64,000 bases of DNA from CAWUKT01 sp964352215. Its GTDB lineage: Bacteria > Bacteroidota > Bacteroidia > J057 > JADKCL01. The position numbers and the translations under genes are program-made. The notes under the pieces were generated by a model. It was not told the DNA's origin, made no database searches, and saw only the letters and a list, made by a program, of their open reading frames with translations. The first letter of the stretch is position 1, and every line of letters begins with the position of its first letter. The stretch is from NCBI GenBank assembly GCA_964352215.1, contig CAYGRE010000021.1:1-64000 (forward strand), given 5' to 3'. Below, in pieces: positions 54,801 to 64,000 of this stretch.

Positions 54801-57800
54801 ATGTCACATCAACTTATTTCCGCCATCTGGCGGGCAGGAATATATTTACCCTTATTGATGACGATCATCTGTCCTACAGTTAAGGCCTTTGGGCAAAGTT
54901 CTCCTGTCCCTGAGATCTCCTCCACCCATGACTACCCCCATTTAACCCCCTCCCAAGGATTCTGTATGGGAGAGGAAATTGTTGTCATCGGCAACGATTT
55001 AATAACGGTAGACCCCTCTGAGGTTCTCGATAGCATTGCCATCTATTTAAGTGGAGGCTATTGCCAGACCCTCCATCAAACTCCACTGGCTTCACCTGCT
55101 CACTTAATCAGAGTTCAACTCCCTCCCAATAGTGGAGTTGGCAACTTTATTCTGGAAGCAGTGAAAACGACTCACAATAACACAAATACATTTACTTATG
55201 TATACACTGATACCTTACACATTTGGATCGGGGCAGACTCCGCCTTTATAGATTACGGTCAGGATACTTTTTGCCTTTCCGGTCCAAACCCTGTCCCCTT
55301 CTCCATCAATACCACTGATCCCAACGGTAGGTTTTTCTCAACCTCCTCCCTGATCGTTGACTCCATCTCAGGAGAGATTTTGATGTACAATGGCGCGGTT
55401 GGCACTGGTCAGACTATGGGATACAGAACTACCGACCTGTACTGCCCGGATACTTTTAGGATATCCTTGGATATCCTAAGTCCGGGGTCATCCCATGCTA
55501 CCATCTACAACTCAACCATGGTGACGCTGTGTGGCCAAGACACCATCATAGCTGATACCTCAACCTTGTACCCCAAAGGGGGTAAATTCATCTGTCAAAA
55601 TCAAGGTTTGATCATCCTGGATGATTCCAGTGGCATGGTCGATCTTTCCCAGTCAACTCCTGGCCTGTATTCCGTTCGTTATGCACCTGCAGCCTTATGT
55701 TTTGATACAGCCACCATTATGGTCCTGTTGACGACTCCCCCAGTCATTGATTATGGTCTTTCATCGGGAGCAAGAATATGCAGGCTTGCGCCCCCACTTA
55801 CCCCGGCATTCCTGGCCGGACCAGGTGGAGGAACCTTCATTGCCAGCCCGGGAGGATTGATGATGGGACAAAACGATGGTAGAATCGAGCCTGGCAGCAG
55901 CAATCCGGGGTGGTATCAGATCAGCTATATCCTGCCGGGTGTCTGCAGCGATACAGTGGTCGTCCTTGATTCCATTGAGATCAAAGCAATGACAAGTGCC
56001 TTTTTTTCGTTGGGAACGACCTTCGTTTGCTCCTCCGTTGACACTTTGCCTTTTACTTCGGTTCTCAATCCGGGCGGCATAACAACCGTTTACCACGGCA
56101 ACAGTATTCAATTGCAGTATTCCGGAGAATGGGTTCCTATTTCGGCATTACAGCCCGGCCGTACATACGACGTGCAATATATTGCCCCTGCCTCATCAGG
56201 GTGTCCCGATACCATGCACCAAATCGTAACAATTGGTACGAAACAAACTGCGGTTCTTGATTATGGGATCGGCGCATTGGATACTGTTTGCAGTAATTCA
56301 TCACTCCTATCCCCTGTTTTCCTATCCGGACCATCCGGAGGCATCTATACTCCTTTTCCTTCATGGATGGTGATCAATGCCAATGGTATCATTGATCCTG
56401 GTTCAACTCCTTCCGGGACTTATGGTCTGCTATATACCCCTCCCGGTCCCTGTGCCATCACAGATACGGTATTTACAGATGTGACTTTTGAGCAAACTAT
56501 CGATGCGGGGTTTACCTTCCCCACTAACTCAATTTGTGCATTGGACTCCTCTATCACGATCAACCCGGTGATCTCCGGTGGGCATTTAGAAGCACTTGAT
56601 GGATCTGTTTGGATTTCAAATGGCACCTCACCTGATTTCCCGGTTGCTGGGACCTTGTCACCGAACCCTCTTTGCGTGTTCCGGTATTCCACAAGAAACC
56701 TCGGCTTCTGCGGGGATACCAGTACCCAAATCCTAAGCATCACTGCACCTGCCACAGCCACAGTCGAATACGGCATTTCCACAGGAGATACCATTTGCTC
56801 CAATCAAGGTCCAATTCAAGCCAACTTTATTTCCGGGTTATCAAATGGGGACTTCCGATCCTCGCCTGGGGGGATCTATTTCAGTCAGAACGGAAATATC
56901 CAGACCAACAGTAGTACCTCAGGACAATATGACATCTATTATATTCCTCCCGGCGGTTGCCGGGATACCGTACACATTGTGGACAGTGTTTACTTGTCTC
57001 CACCTGCTTTCGCTTATTTCACCCTGGACCATTCTTCAATATGCATTTCAGAGGATTCTCTGTTCATGGATTCGGTGACCATTCCGGGTGGGACAGTTCA
57101 GGCATTCCACACGGACACCCTTGTCCATAGCGGAATACCTCCCGCAATCCCTGTATCAGGGACTTTCCAGAGCAATGTAACGTATGATATTGTTTACATC
57201 ACCAGCCACCGGGCCTGTCCCGATACTGCCATTCAACATGTGAGCACTATGGCAGCAGATACTGCCAACCTTACCTATGGGCTTACAAATCCCTATATCG
57301 TCTGTCAAAGAGTGGATAGCCTGGTTCCCTCCATTCAAAATGGCCTCGGTGGAGGGATATTCCAAGCTATTTCCTCATCGGCTGCCAACCTTCACCACAA
57401 TGCTACAGGTACCATTTACCCTGCCGCCAGCGATACAGGAACCTTTATCTTCTTGTATATACCCCCCGGGTCTTGCCCTCATACAGACACTATTTTTTCA
57501 AATCTGGTGATCGCCCCAGTTGACAGTGTAGATTTCGAACTTCAGGATAGCCTGGTATGCTCCTCGGTGGACTCAGTAGAACTGCTGCATCTCACTCCCG
57601 CAAACGGAGATTTGACCGTTTGGAGCGGTACTAGTCCTTTACCAAACATGACCACCATTCCCCTTCCCATTGCAGGACATTTACCTCACGGTGTTTATAC
57701 GATCCAGTACACCAGTTCCAACCACAATTGTCCTCATTCCAAATCCATAGACCTGAAGGTGGTCCAACAAGAGTTAGCTGAATTCCGGTACGCTGATTCC

Positions 57801-59579
57801 CTTTTTTGCATCAACGATAGTCAGGCGTTTCCAGTCAGTCCTTTGACGACACCAGGTGGTACCTTTAGCTCATCTACCGCAAAATTTGATCAGGGGTTCA
57901 GCACCACTTCACAGACCGGAATTGTCAATATTCCTGCCTCCGGACTGGGCATCCACGAGATTTGGTATTTCACATCCGGAGTTTGCAATGATACCCATGT
58001 GGTAGAGATCAATATCTTTCTTCCCGACTCAGCCGACTTTGACTTCGATGGGCAAAGTCCATACTGTTCTGAAGATAGTATCCTAAAAACAGATTACATC
58101 GCTTCAGCCAATGGCATCTTTCTATGTGGCGATACATTGCTGGAATGGGCCAACTTAGATTCCGGATGGATCGATCTGGTATCAACTCCCGCAGGACAAT
58201 ATACCATCGAGCGGGTTATTGGTGGCTCTTGTGGGGACAGGGTTAGGAAGACAATCAGTATCCAAAAATCGGACAATACTTCGTTTTTTAGCTACCCTGA
58301 TAGTGCCTATTGCGGGTCTGATACTACCGGTCAGGCAATTCTCAGCCCTGGTTTCGACCTGAACCGGGTGTTCACAATTACACCAAGTGGCCCGACCATT
58401 GATCCCTTTACCGGAAACATCGACTTTTCTGATTTTGCTTTTCCGGCCTCAGGAAAACATACCACCACCATTACCTGTGATTTTGCCAATGAATGTGCCG
58501 CCGACCCTGACACAACCATTACCGTTTATATTCCGCCAACATTCAATTTTGGATACCCTGGCGGACCCTATTGTGAAGGACCCGATACTTTGACTCCGAA
58601 TTGGAATATCACCGGTATCGATGGATTGTATTCCACCTCTTCCCCGCTCCTGCCCGTAGACACGAACGGGATTGTTTATACCAGTGGTGTTCCTTACGGT
58701 GATTATATTGTTCGCTTCGAAACTCCGGGCAAATGCCCTGCCAAAGATTCAGCCCGCATCCAGATTCTTCCTTTCCCGGAGGGTATCAACCTGATCGCGA
58801 CTCCCGTGGATGGCATTTGCTACGGGGAAACCATGGATTTAGAGTTGCAACAGAATTCGATCGGAGAATCTTGGCTTTCCTATCGGGATACCACCGTCTA
58901 TGATAAGTTTTGGTTTGGAATTGAGGGTCTGCATGACCAAGATACCATTTGGGGGTATTTCAGGAACCAATATGAATGCATTGCAGAGGTATACTTCATT
59001 GTCTCCGTTCATCCGCCGCCAGCTTTGTATGGCATGGAAGGGCAAACTATGGTGATTGGGGAAGAGCTGGTGGAATTGTCCCTGTCCAGCACCCTTGATT
59101 CAACCCACATTGCCTGGACCAATTCGACCAATGGCTTTCTTCAAGACAGCGGACTTATCCTGGTTCCCTATTCCGGATTGGAAGGGAGCTTGTCCATAGA
59201 TCCGGAAAAGGTTCTTTCCTATCAACCCACCCGAATGGAATTGATCCTGCAACCTTTTGTCGGCAAATGCTACGGTAATCCTGATACCCTTAATCTGCTC
59301 GTACTTCCAGAGCCCGGCCCCATCTTCCTCCCTGAGGTCTTTACCCCCAATGGAGATGGCCTGAACGATACTTGGAATATCTCCTGGGGGCCTGAGATTG
59401 ATCCCTGTGATCATCCGATTGAAGTCTACAACCGACCGGGACGGATGGTTTTTCGCACAGAATGCTTGAACAGTGGCTGGAATGCGGAGGGCCTGTCTGA
59501 TGGGGTGTACAAATGGATTATGCGTTCACCGGAAGGCACTTTTCAACGCGCAGGCATGGTCACAATTCGCAGAAAATAA
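54801..59579 (+). CDS. Giant repeat surface protein with CHU_C gliding-motility C-terminus
   Basis: A 1592-residue T9SS cargo with a signal peptide (about 1-31, ending AFGQ). Residues about 310-1120 alternate two modules of about 95 residues: type A (YG...C...GGTF, then Y...PPG.CSDT) and type B (an IC-x-DS lead and a GG-containing loop). A conserved CHU_C domain ends the chain (EVFTPNGDGLNDTWNIS, EVYNRPGRMVFRT, GVYKWIMRSPEG). The Cys pairs at the start of each module suggest many disulfides outside the cell. It is followed after 11 bp by the PorP-like gene. Likely a long adhesin or filament. Confidence 0.9.
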   Translation: MSHQLISAIWRAGIYLPLLMTIICPTVKAFGQSSPVPEISSTHDYPHLTPSQGFCMGEEIVVIGNDLITVDPSEVLDSIAIYLSGGYCQTLHQTPLASPAHLIRVQLPPNSGVGNFILEAVKTTHNNTNTFTYVYTDTLHIWIGADSAFIDYGQDTFCLSGPNPVPFSINTTDPNGRFFSTSSLIVDSISGEILMYNGAVGTGQTMGYRTTDLYCPDTFRISLDILSPGSSHATIYNSTMVTLCGQDTIIADTSTLYPKGGKFICQNQGLIILDDSSGMVDLSQSTPGLYSVRYAPAALCFDTATIMVLLTTPPVIDYGLSSGARICRLAPPLTPAFLAGPGGGTFIASPGGLMMGQNDGRIEPGSSNPGWYQISYILPGVCSDTVVVLDSIEIKAMTSAFFSLGTTFVCSSVDTLPFTSVLNPGGITTVYHGNSIQLQYSGEWVPISALQPGRTYDVQYIAPASSGCPDTMHQIVTIGTKQTAVLDYGIGALDTVCSNSSLLSPVFLSGPSGGIYTPFPSWMVINANGIIDPGSTPSGTYGLLYTPPGPCAITDTVFTDVTFEQTIDAGFTFPTNSICALDSSITINPVISGGHLEALDGSVWISNGTSPDFPVAGTLSPNPLCVFRYSTRNLGFCGDTSTQILSITAPATATVEYGISTGDTICSNQGPIQANFISGLSNGDFRSSPGGIYFSQNGNIQTNSSTSGQYDIYYIPPGGCRDTVHIVDSVYLSPPAFAYFTLDHSSICISEDSLFMDSVTIPGGTVQAFHTDTLVHSGIPPAIPVSGTFQSNVTYDIVYITSHRACPDTAIQHVSTMAADTANLTYGLTNPYIVCQRVDSLVPSIQNGLGGGIFQAISSSAANLHHNATGTIYPAASDTGTFIFLYIPPGSCPHTDTIFSNLVIAPVDSVDFELQDSLVCSSVDSVELLHLTPANGDLTVWSGTSPLPNMTTIPLPIAGHLPHGVYTIQYTSSNHNCPHSKSIDLKVVQQELAEFRYADSLFCINDSQAFPVSPLTTPGGTFSSSTAKFDQGFSTTSQTGIVNIPASGLGIHEIWYFTSGVCNDTHVVEINIFLPDSADFDFDGQSPYCSEDSILKTDYIASANGIFLCGDTLLEWANLDSGWIDLVSTPAGQYTIERVIGGSCGDRVRKTISIQKSDNTSFFSYPDSAYCGSDTTGQAILSPGFDLNRVFTITPSGPTIDPFTGNIDFSDFAFPASGKHTTTITCDFANECAADPDTTITVYIPPTFNFGYPGGPYCEGPDTLTPNWNITGIDGLYSTSSPLLPVDTNGIVYTSGVPYGDYIVRFETPGKCPAKDSARIQILPFPEGINLIATPVDGICYGETMDLELQQNSIGESWLSYRDTTVYDKFWFGIEGLHDQDTIWGYFRNQYECIAEVYFIVSVHPPPALYGMEGQTMVIGEELVELSLSSTLDSTHIAWTNSTNGFLQDSGLILVPYSGLEGSLSIDPEKVLSYQPTRMELILQPFVGKCYGNPDTLNLLVLPEPGPIFLPEVFTPNGDGLNDTWNISWGPEIDPCDHPIEVYNRPGRMVFRTECLNSGWNAEGLSDGVYKWIMRSPEGTFQRAGMVTIRRK

Positions 59580-59590
59580 TCCGATAAATC

Positions 59591-61324
59591 ATGAAAAATA
59601 TCATATTGTTATACGCAGCCTTTGCCGCTGCTTGGTTACATCCTTGTCTCAGCTATGCACAACAAACATCAATTCCACTCGGTCAGATTGTGGGTTTCCA
59701 TCCAGAACATCCCGGTTATTTTCCAGAATCTGATTTCAACCGGCTGTCCATTAGTTACCTATCCAGTGATCTAGCGGTTTCAGATTGGAAAACTTCCAGC
59801 CAATTCCTCCGCTACGCATCCCGACCCCAAGGTAATTTCAGTTGGGGGCTTTTCCTCGCCAATGACATAGTTCATACTGAGCAAAGATTCTCCTTGAGTC
59901 CATCCATCTCGGCCAGAATCATCGATAAAAAGGTTTCTTCACTCTCTGCAGGTATCTCATTGGGCTTTGTCAATTGGAACTCTAATTACAATGACCGATT
60001 GATTTATGATCCTGATGACCCTGCCATTCCTGCCCGCTCTAATTTTCTGGAAGTCGATGCCGGGCTTGGGGCTTCATACCGGTTGAAGGCGAAGAAAATG
60101 TTTGGAAGCATTGATCTGTTTGCCCGCCAACTCACCGGGAACATGATTTCCGCTGACCTTCCTGCGCTGCGGATCGTCCCCCATATCTTTGCCTCTGGAA
60201 GTTTCCTCGTATCCCCAGTCTACAACGTCATAGTGGGACCTCGTGCGTTTTTACAGACAGCATTCAACGATTCGATTGATATCACACGGTCTCAGTCGGT
60301 TGATTTATTGGGGGTGGTCCAATTCAAAAGACAGCACTTTGAGGTCAGTGGTGGATACCGTCCTTCTTCCAAAGCGCTGATCATGGGGTTTCAACTAAGC
60401 CTTAAAAAAGTTGATACCCTGGACCTTAAATCCAAATTGCCATTCGACTTGTCTATGAACTTTGCCACCTATTTCCCTATGGGTATGGGTGCGGACCTGG
60501 GACCATCTGCGGAGTTGGGAATAGGCCTTGCCTTCAGAGGGAAGGATAAAAGGCCAGTTACTTTACATCCTGCTTTCAATTTCTGGAGTTCCCAAAGTGG
60601 TGTTTCCCAACATCTGGAAAAGTATCTTCCAGCCCGTAAGGCTCCCCAAAACCTCAAAGGCTACCCCGAAATCTTCACGGACTTGGTTTACCTTACGTAT
60701 GAATTTAACGACAACAGTGGCAATTACCTGGGAGATGGCCCCATCATCAGGGGAAAAGAAATTCAAAAGATTGGCGATGAATGGATTGGGGTGGACCTCT
60801 TGCTTGAATATATCTCAAATCGGGTCATACCAGATGCTCTGTTTCCTGACTCCACAAATCTTTTAGATCCCGAAAACCTGGAACCACTCAAAGCACTTGA
60901 GTCTTATGGAGTCAGGGGCTTCATGCGGGAAAGCAATGTAGGTATGCACTTCGGATCAGAAGTCATCTATGAAGGAGAGTTGGGTTTTGACAGTTCATCT
61001 ACCCATATACTCAGTATTGATCTTGTCGTAAATGAACGGGATACCACGGTTCAAGTAGTAAAAGGGCAAATCATGACAAAATTGGAATTGGCCGCCTTGA
61101 AGCTTCACATAATGAATAATAAGCTCTGGTATGAATTAAAGCAACAATTCGGAAATCGCTACTATTTCGTCTCAGAGGAGCAAAACCCATTCGGAAAAGA
61201 TGACAAAAAACCGGATGGCTTAGTCACTATGAATAAGCCAAGGTTGATCTCTGACAACCTCAACCAAAAGCCATTTTTACTTATTCGGATCGAGCCCGAC
61301 TTTTCTCGTTTCACTAAACATTAG
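59591..61324 (+). CDS. PorP/SprF-family protein with long C-terminal extension
   Basis: A 577-residue outer-membrane protein. The signal peptide ends near SYAQ and the first 300 residues follow the PorP/SprF pattern (PLGQIVGFHPEHPGYFPESDFN, SWGLFLANDIVH, VSGGYRPSSKALIMGFQLSL). Most family members are about 300-340 residues; here about 240 more follow (HPAFNFWSSQSGV, FGSEVIYEGELGFDSSSTHI), a beta-rich region with no recognised family, perhaps OmpA-unlike. It forms the second CHU_C/PorP module with the gene before it, and a terminator follows. Confidence 0.85.
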   Translation: MKNIILLYAAFAAAWLHPCLSYAQQTSIPLGQIVGFHPEHPGYFPESDFNRLSISYLSSDLAVSDWKTSSQFLRYASRPQGNFSWGLFLANDIVHTEQRFSLSPSISARIIDKKVSSLSAGISLGFVNWNSNYNDRLIYDPDDPAIPARSNFLEVDAGLGASYRLKAKKMFGSIDLFARQLTGNMISADLPALRIVPHIFASGSFLVSPVYNVIVGPRAFLQTAFNDSIDITRSQSVDLLGVVQFKRQHFEVSGGYRPSSKALIMGFQLSLKKVDTLDLKSKLPFDLSMNFATYFPMGMGADLGPSAELGIGLAFRGKDKRPVTLHPAFNFWSSQSGVSQHLEKYLPARKAPQNLKGYPEIFTDLVYLTYEFNDNSGNYLGDGPIIRGKEIQKIGDEWIGVDLLLEYISNRVIPDALFPDSTNLLDPENLEPLKALESYGVRGFMRESNVGMHFGSEVIYEGELGFDSSSTHILSIDLVVNERDTTVQVVKGQIMTKLELAALKLHIMNNKLWYELKQQFGNRYYFVSEEQNPFGKDDKKPDGLVTMNKPRLISDNLNQKPFLLIRIEPDFSRFTKH

Positions 61325-61363
61325 GTCCTCTCGGAGACTATCCAAAGCTTAGATTTGGTTTGT

Positions 61364-61400
61364 ATCGGTCAACGTCATTGATGTTGGCCGATCTCTTTTT
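61364..61400 (+). terminator. Intrinsic terminator after the PorP-like gene
   Basis: ATCGGTCAAC pairs with GTTGGCCGAT (one G-U pair) around a 9-nt loop and is followed by CTCTTTTT. It lies 39 bp after the stop at 61324. Confidence 0.75.
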
Positions 61401-61497
61401 AGGTCCATTGTTAAATCCACAAAATCATTCTATTTTTACAAGAGAGAAGTTCTACTGTTAGGGAAGGGAATTCTTCCGGACCCAAGTCAATCTCTAC

Positions 61498-62133
61498 TTG
61501 AAACCATTCGTTAAGATATCCAGTGTCCTCTTTCTGTGCCTGTACACCTTGATCCTGTGTCACAGCATGATCCCGCATGCGCACTGTGAGGAACTGATCA
61601 ATACGCCAGGGGTGGTTTCCCTGGTACAAAGCCATCAAGGTTTCCACATCCATTTTCAGCACGAGCAGGTAGACCAGCACTCTCACCAGCATGGGAAGCA
61701 CCAGTCAGGAAACCATCACCACAGCACTCACCAACGCGCGAAGCAACCCGCTTCAAACCAGACTCATAGCGCTCACCAAAAAACAAAGCAGGCTGCTTCA
61801 GACCACCACCATAACTCCCATCAACCCGAGCACCAGCACGATTCCGAAAACAACTCACAAGACCTACTGGGATTCATTCTGGACTTCCTGGGTGGCCTCG
61901 CCCATGGGAACGTCGCAGAAAATCATATCAGTCCGAATCTGGTGGATGCGTTCAATCTGCAAATCGCCCAGATCGGTATATTCCCATTGATCGGCATTGA
62001 AGTCGAAAGGGTCATCCCCGAGATTCCGAATGTCGTTTCCATCCAGGAATTCGGCATCCCCCCTCCCCGACGCTACGACAAACACGATCCCGGGACCACC
62101 TCCCAACGTGGCCCTCCTACCTCATTGTCTTAG
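61498..62133 (+). CDS. His-rich exported protein of the metal efflux locus
   Basis: A 211-residue protein starting at TTG, with a signal peptide-like lead (KISSVLFLCLYTLILCHS) and an early HAHC motif. Residues about 50-120 are extremely His-, Gln- and Ser-rich (HQHGKHQSGNHHHSTHQ), a metal-binding sponge. Proteins of this kind often head Czc/Cus-type export loci in Bacteroidota. TolC, acidic lipoprotein and adaptor genes follow on the same strand. The metal is not known; His-richness fits zinc, cobalt, nickel or copper. Confidence 0.75.
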   Translation: MKPFVKISSVLFLCLYTLILCHSMIPHAHCEELINTPGVVSLVQSHQGFHIHFQHEQVDQHSHQHGKHQSGNHHHSTHQRAKQPASNQTHSAHQKTKQAASDHHHNSHQPEHQHDSENNSQDLLGFILDFLGGLAHGNVAENHISPNLVDAFNLQIAQIGIFPLIGIEVERVIPEIPNVVSIQEFGIPPPRRYDKHDPGTTSQRGPPTSLS

Positions 62134-62272
62134 GTAAAGCATCCACTTTGCCCGCATAGAGGCTGTTTCAAATCTGAAAAGACTTTCTCAAAACTGAAGA
62201 GACTGTTCTTCTGAGATTGCCACTCGCCCCAATTTTCCAATTTTCACGTCTGAAAAGGCAAGATTCAATCGC

Positions 62273-63463
62273 ATGGTATTGAAAACAACAGGCATCCTCA
62301 TTGCCTTGCTTTCGATCGGATTGTCCGGGTTTTCCCAGGGTGACCTCGAAGCGGCCTTGACCGCGATCCGCAAGAACAATAAGACCATTGCCGCTTCTCA
62401 ACAGCATATCCTCCTGCAAAAACTGCGCAGCCGGACTGGCAATGCCCCCGCCGACCCTTATATCGAAGCTGACTTTCTGGTGGGTCGTCCCGTCTCGGGG
62501 GGCAACCAGGTAGACATCGTCGCGACCCAGGCATTTGACTTTCCGACCGTTTATGCCAAGCGGGGGCAGTTGGCTGACCGCAAGGACCGCCTCCATGACA
62601 TCGAGTTAGAGACCCTGGAAAAAGCAGTCTTGTGGGAGGCGAGGCAAATTGGCCTGACCGTGATCTTTCACAACAAGCACCGCCAGAAGTTGATGGGGAG
62701 GTTGGAAGAGGCAAAAAGTGTTCTCGAGGACTTTGAGGAGAAATTTGCGGCGGAGGAAATCGGGATACTGGAAGTCAACAAGGCCCGGATCAGGGTATTT
62801 GGCATTGAGCACGACCTCAGAAATGTCAATACTGAAATCGCCACCCAGACCACTCATCTGGTCGAATTAAATGGTGGGATTGAGATTGCGGTTCGGGATA
62901 CATTTTACCCCGGCCCTTCTACCCTGCCCAGCCTCGATTCCCTCATGGAGATGATCCTCAACAACGACCTTGAGCTGCAAATGAACCAGCAGGAAAAGCG
63001 GGTCGCAGCCAAAGAAGTGGAGGTCAGTCGGGCCCTGTCCCTGCCAAAACTGGCCGCGGGCTACCATTACCAGTCGGTCCTGGGGCAAACCTTCAATGGT
63101 GTACATCTGGGAGCGAGTTTACCCCTCTGGCAACACCGCAACCAGGTCGAAGCCGGGAAGTCGCTGGTCATTCTTCGGGAAAGAGAAGCAGATGACCGGC
63201 GGGTTCAGTTGGAGCAGGAGACGAAAAAGCACTACCTGTATTATGAAAATCTACAGCAGAGTCTGTCGGATTACGAACAGGCCCTCAATGGCCTTACCGC
63301 CAATACAAAACAGATCCTGACAAGGTCCCTGGAGTTGGAAGAAATCGATTTCATTACCTATGCGATGGAACTGGACTTCTACTACGAATCCTTTGACAAA
63401 TACCTTGAAATCGAGTACTCCTATCATAAAATCGTATCTGAATTACTCAAATCAACCCTTTAA
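62273..63463 (+). CDS. TolC-family outer-membrane factor (CzcC/CusC-like)
   Basis: A 396-residue protein with a signal peptide (about 1-21) and the repeated coiled-coil outline of TolC-type trimers: LEAALTAIRKNNKTIAASQQ, EIGILEVNKARIRVF, NNDLELQMNQQEKRVAAKEV. It forms the exit duct of an RND tripartite pump. The gene lies 139 bp after the His-rich gene and 10 bp before the acidic lipoprotein, with the adaptor gene following, as in CzcCBA/CusCBA loci. Confidence 0.88.
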   Translation: MVLKTTGILIALLSIGLSGFSQGDLEAALTAIRKNNKTIAASQQHILLQKLRSRTGNAPADPYIEADFLVGRPVSGGNQVDIVATQAFDFPTVYAKRGQLADRKDRLHDIELETLEKAVLWEARQIGLTVIFHNKHRQKLMGRLEEAKSVLEDFEEKFAAEEIGILEVNKARIRVFGIEHDLRNVNTEIATQTTHLVELNGGIEIAVRDTFYPGPSTLPSLDSLMEMILNNDLELQMNQQEKRVAAKEVEVSRALSLPKLAAGYHYQSVLGQTFNGVHLGASLPLWQHRNQVEAGKSLVILREREADDRRVQLEQETKKHYLYYENLQQSLSDYEQALNGLTANTKQILTRSLELEEIDFITYAMELDFYYESFDKYLEIEYSYHKIVSELLKSTL

Positions 63464-63473
63464 CAATACAATT

Positions 63474-63767
63474 ATGAAAACCATTTTCTCACTGCTGTTC
63501 CTCTCTGCATTCTTGTTCATGGGGTGTCCCAATGGGGGGCAGTACAACAAAGCCGATACTGAAACCGGGGTCAATTCCTATGACGATGAGGAATCCGGGG
63601 CGGATGAGGACACGGACGAAGAAGAAGAAATGCACAGCTATGACGAAGAATCCCATAGCCATGACGGGATTGAAGATCACCACCACCACAGCCAGGAAGA
63701 ATTCTCGGTAGATGAGGATTCTGATGATGCCTCAGACTATGGTGAAGAGGATGACGACGACGAATAA
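63474..63767 (+). CDS. Acidic, His-rich lipoprotein of the metal efflux locus
   Basis: A 97-residue lipoprotein. The lipobox is LFMGC near residue 18; the rest is almost all Asp, Glu, Ser and His (DTDEEEEMHSYDEESHSHDG, ending EEDDDDE), a likely metal chelator on the periplasmic face. It lies between the TolC-like and adaptor genes. A shortened copy with a nonsense codon is at 52799-52939, with matching DNA even before the start codon, showing a past duplication. Confidence 0.85.
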   Translation: MKTIFSLLFLSAFLFMGCPNGGQYNKADTETGVNSYDDEESGADEDTDEEEEMHSYDEESHSHDGIEDHHHHSQEEFSVDEDSDDASDYGEEDDDDE

Positions 63768-63795
63768 TTAGTGAACCTTGACCGAAAATTACGCC

Positions 63796-64000
63796 ATGAA
63801 CCGTTTTGCAATTCTATTCTCGTTTGTTCTCTGTGGATACCTGTTCGCTTGTAGCCCATCGGCTGAGGATGGCCACTCGCATGACATGGAAGAGGATGCT
63901 CACGCACATGGAGCAGATGATGACACCCATGCCCATGACGGTGACGACGCCCATGCCCACGACGGTCCTACCGAAACCTATACCATCTGGACGGAAAAGA
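63796..64000 (+). CDS. His-rich RND efflux adaptor (CzcB/CusB-like), 3' truncated
   Basis: The first 68 codons from ATG 63796 to the window edge. A lipoprotein lead (RFAILFSFVLCGYLFAC) is followed by a His/Asp-rich stretch (GHSHDMEEDAHAHGADDD) and then TETYTIWTEK, which is the start of the membrane-fusion domain of heavy-metal adaptors. The rest, and probably the RND pump gene, lies beyond the window. Confidence 0.75.
   Translation, partial: MNRFAILFSFVLCGYLFACSPSAEDGHSHDMEEDAHAHGADDDTHAHDGDDAHAHDGPTETYTIWTEK

Overview
The window looks like a chromosomal stretch of a free-living member of the Bacteroidota, probably Saprospiria-like. The evidence is the many exported proteins with type IX secretion (T9SS) C-terminal signals, two pairs of a giant CHU_C (gliding-motility C-terminal) protein with a PorP/SprF-family partner, a TonB-dependent receptor with a carboxypeptidase-like N-terminal domain, GH3 and ArsS homologues, few Shine-Dalgarno sites, and some TAnnTTTG-type -7 promoter boxes. 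No rRNA, tRNA, CRISPR array, transposase or complete prophage was recognised.

Layout. 0-10 kb: a 5'-truncated PQQ-type sugar dehydrogenase, a flavin amine oxidase, a divergent cyanophycin synthetase/cyanophycinase pair, a CBS-domain protein and an LPX-type leucine-rich-repeat T9SS cargo. 10-15 kb, minus strand: a phosphotransacetylase-like regulator, an exported protein, a metallopeptidase and an ArsS/AhpD-like arsenosugar module. 14.6-19.5 kb: the first CHU_C/PorP pair. 19.6-27.4 kb: a beta-helix protein, a TonB receptor behind two metal-regulator-like boxes, a CAP protein, a GATase-GH3 pair and a bile-acid-symporter homologue. 27.5-32.8 kb: a tightly packed operon of FAD oxidoreductase, formyltransferase, GT39-type glycosyltransferase and an unrecognised protein. 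33-41.5 kb: an outer-membrane protein, a Tat-type lipoprotein amine oxidase, a fatty-acid desaturase, a hybrid PAS/GAF histidine kinase, a di-haem peroxidase, an alpha/beta hydrolase and a DinB-like protein.

41.6-46.7 kb holds a CEMIP-like G8/beta-helix T9SS cargo followed by about 0.8 kb of non-coding DNA packed with hairpins and tandem repeats. Next come an AT-rich MORN/SH3 lipoprotein, an ECF sigma operon, a VOC protein, a lactonase and a phosphotransferase. At 52.8 kb lies a decayed copy of an acidic lipoprotein whose intact relative is at 63.5 kb. At 54.2 kb there is an isolated contractile-tail tube-like protein, followed by a second CHU_C/PorP pair. The right end is the start of a heavy-metal RND efflux locus (His-rich protein, TolC/CzcC-like protein, acidic lipoprotein, truncated adaptor).

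The most unusual signals are the hairpin array (two long stems with the same TCGCTC loop), a 15-bp minisatellite with the same GGATCAGA core inside two unrelated genes 49 kb apart, the orphan tail-tube-like gene, the nonsense-interrupted lipoprotein paralogue, and several clean palindromes placed as operators. All functional calls come from reading the sequence and recalling families; no search was run.
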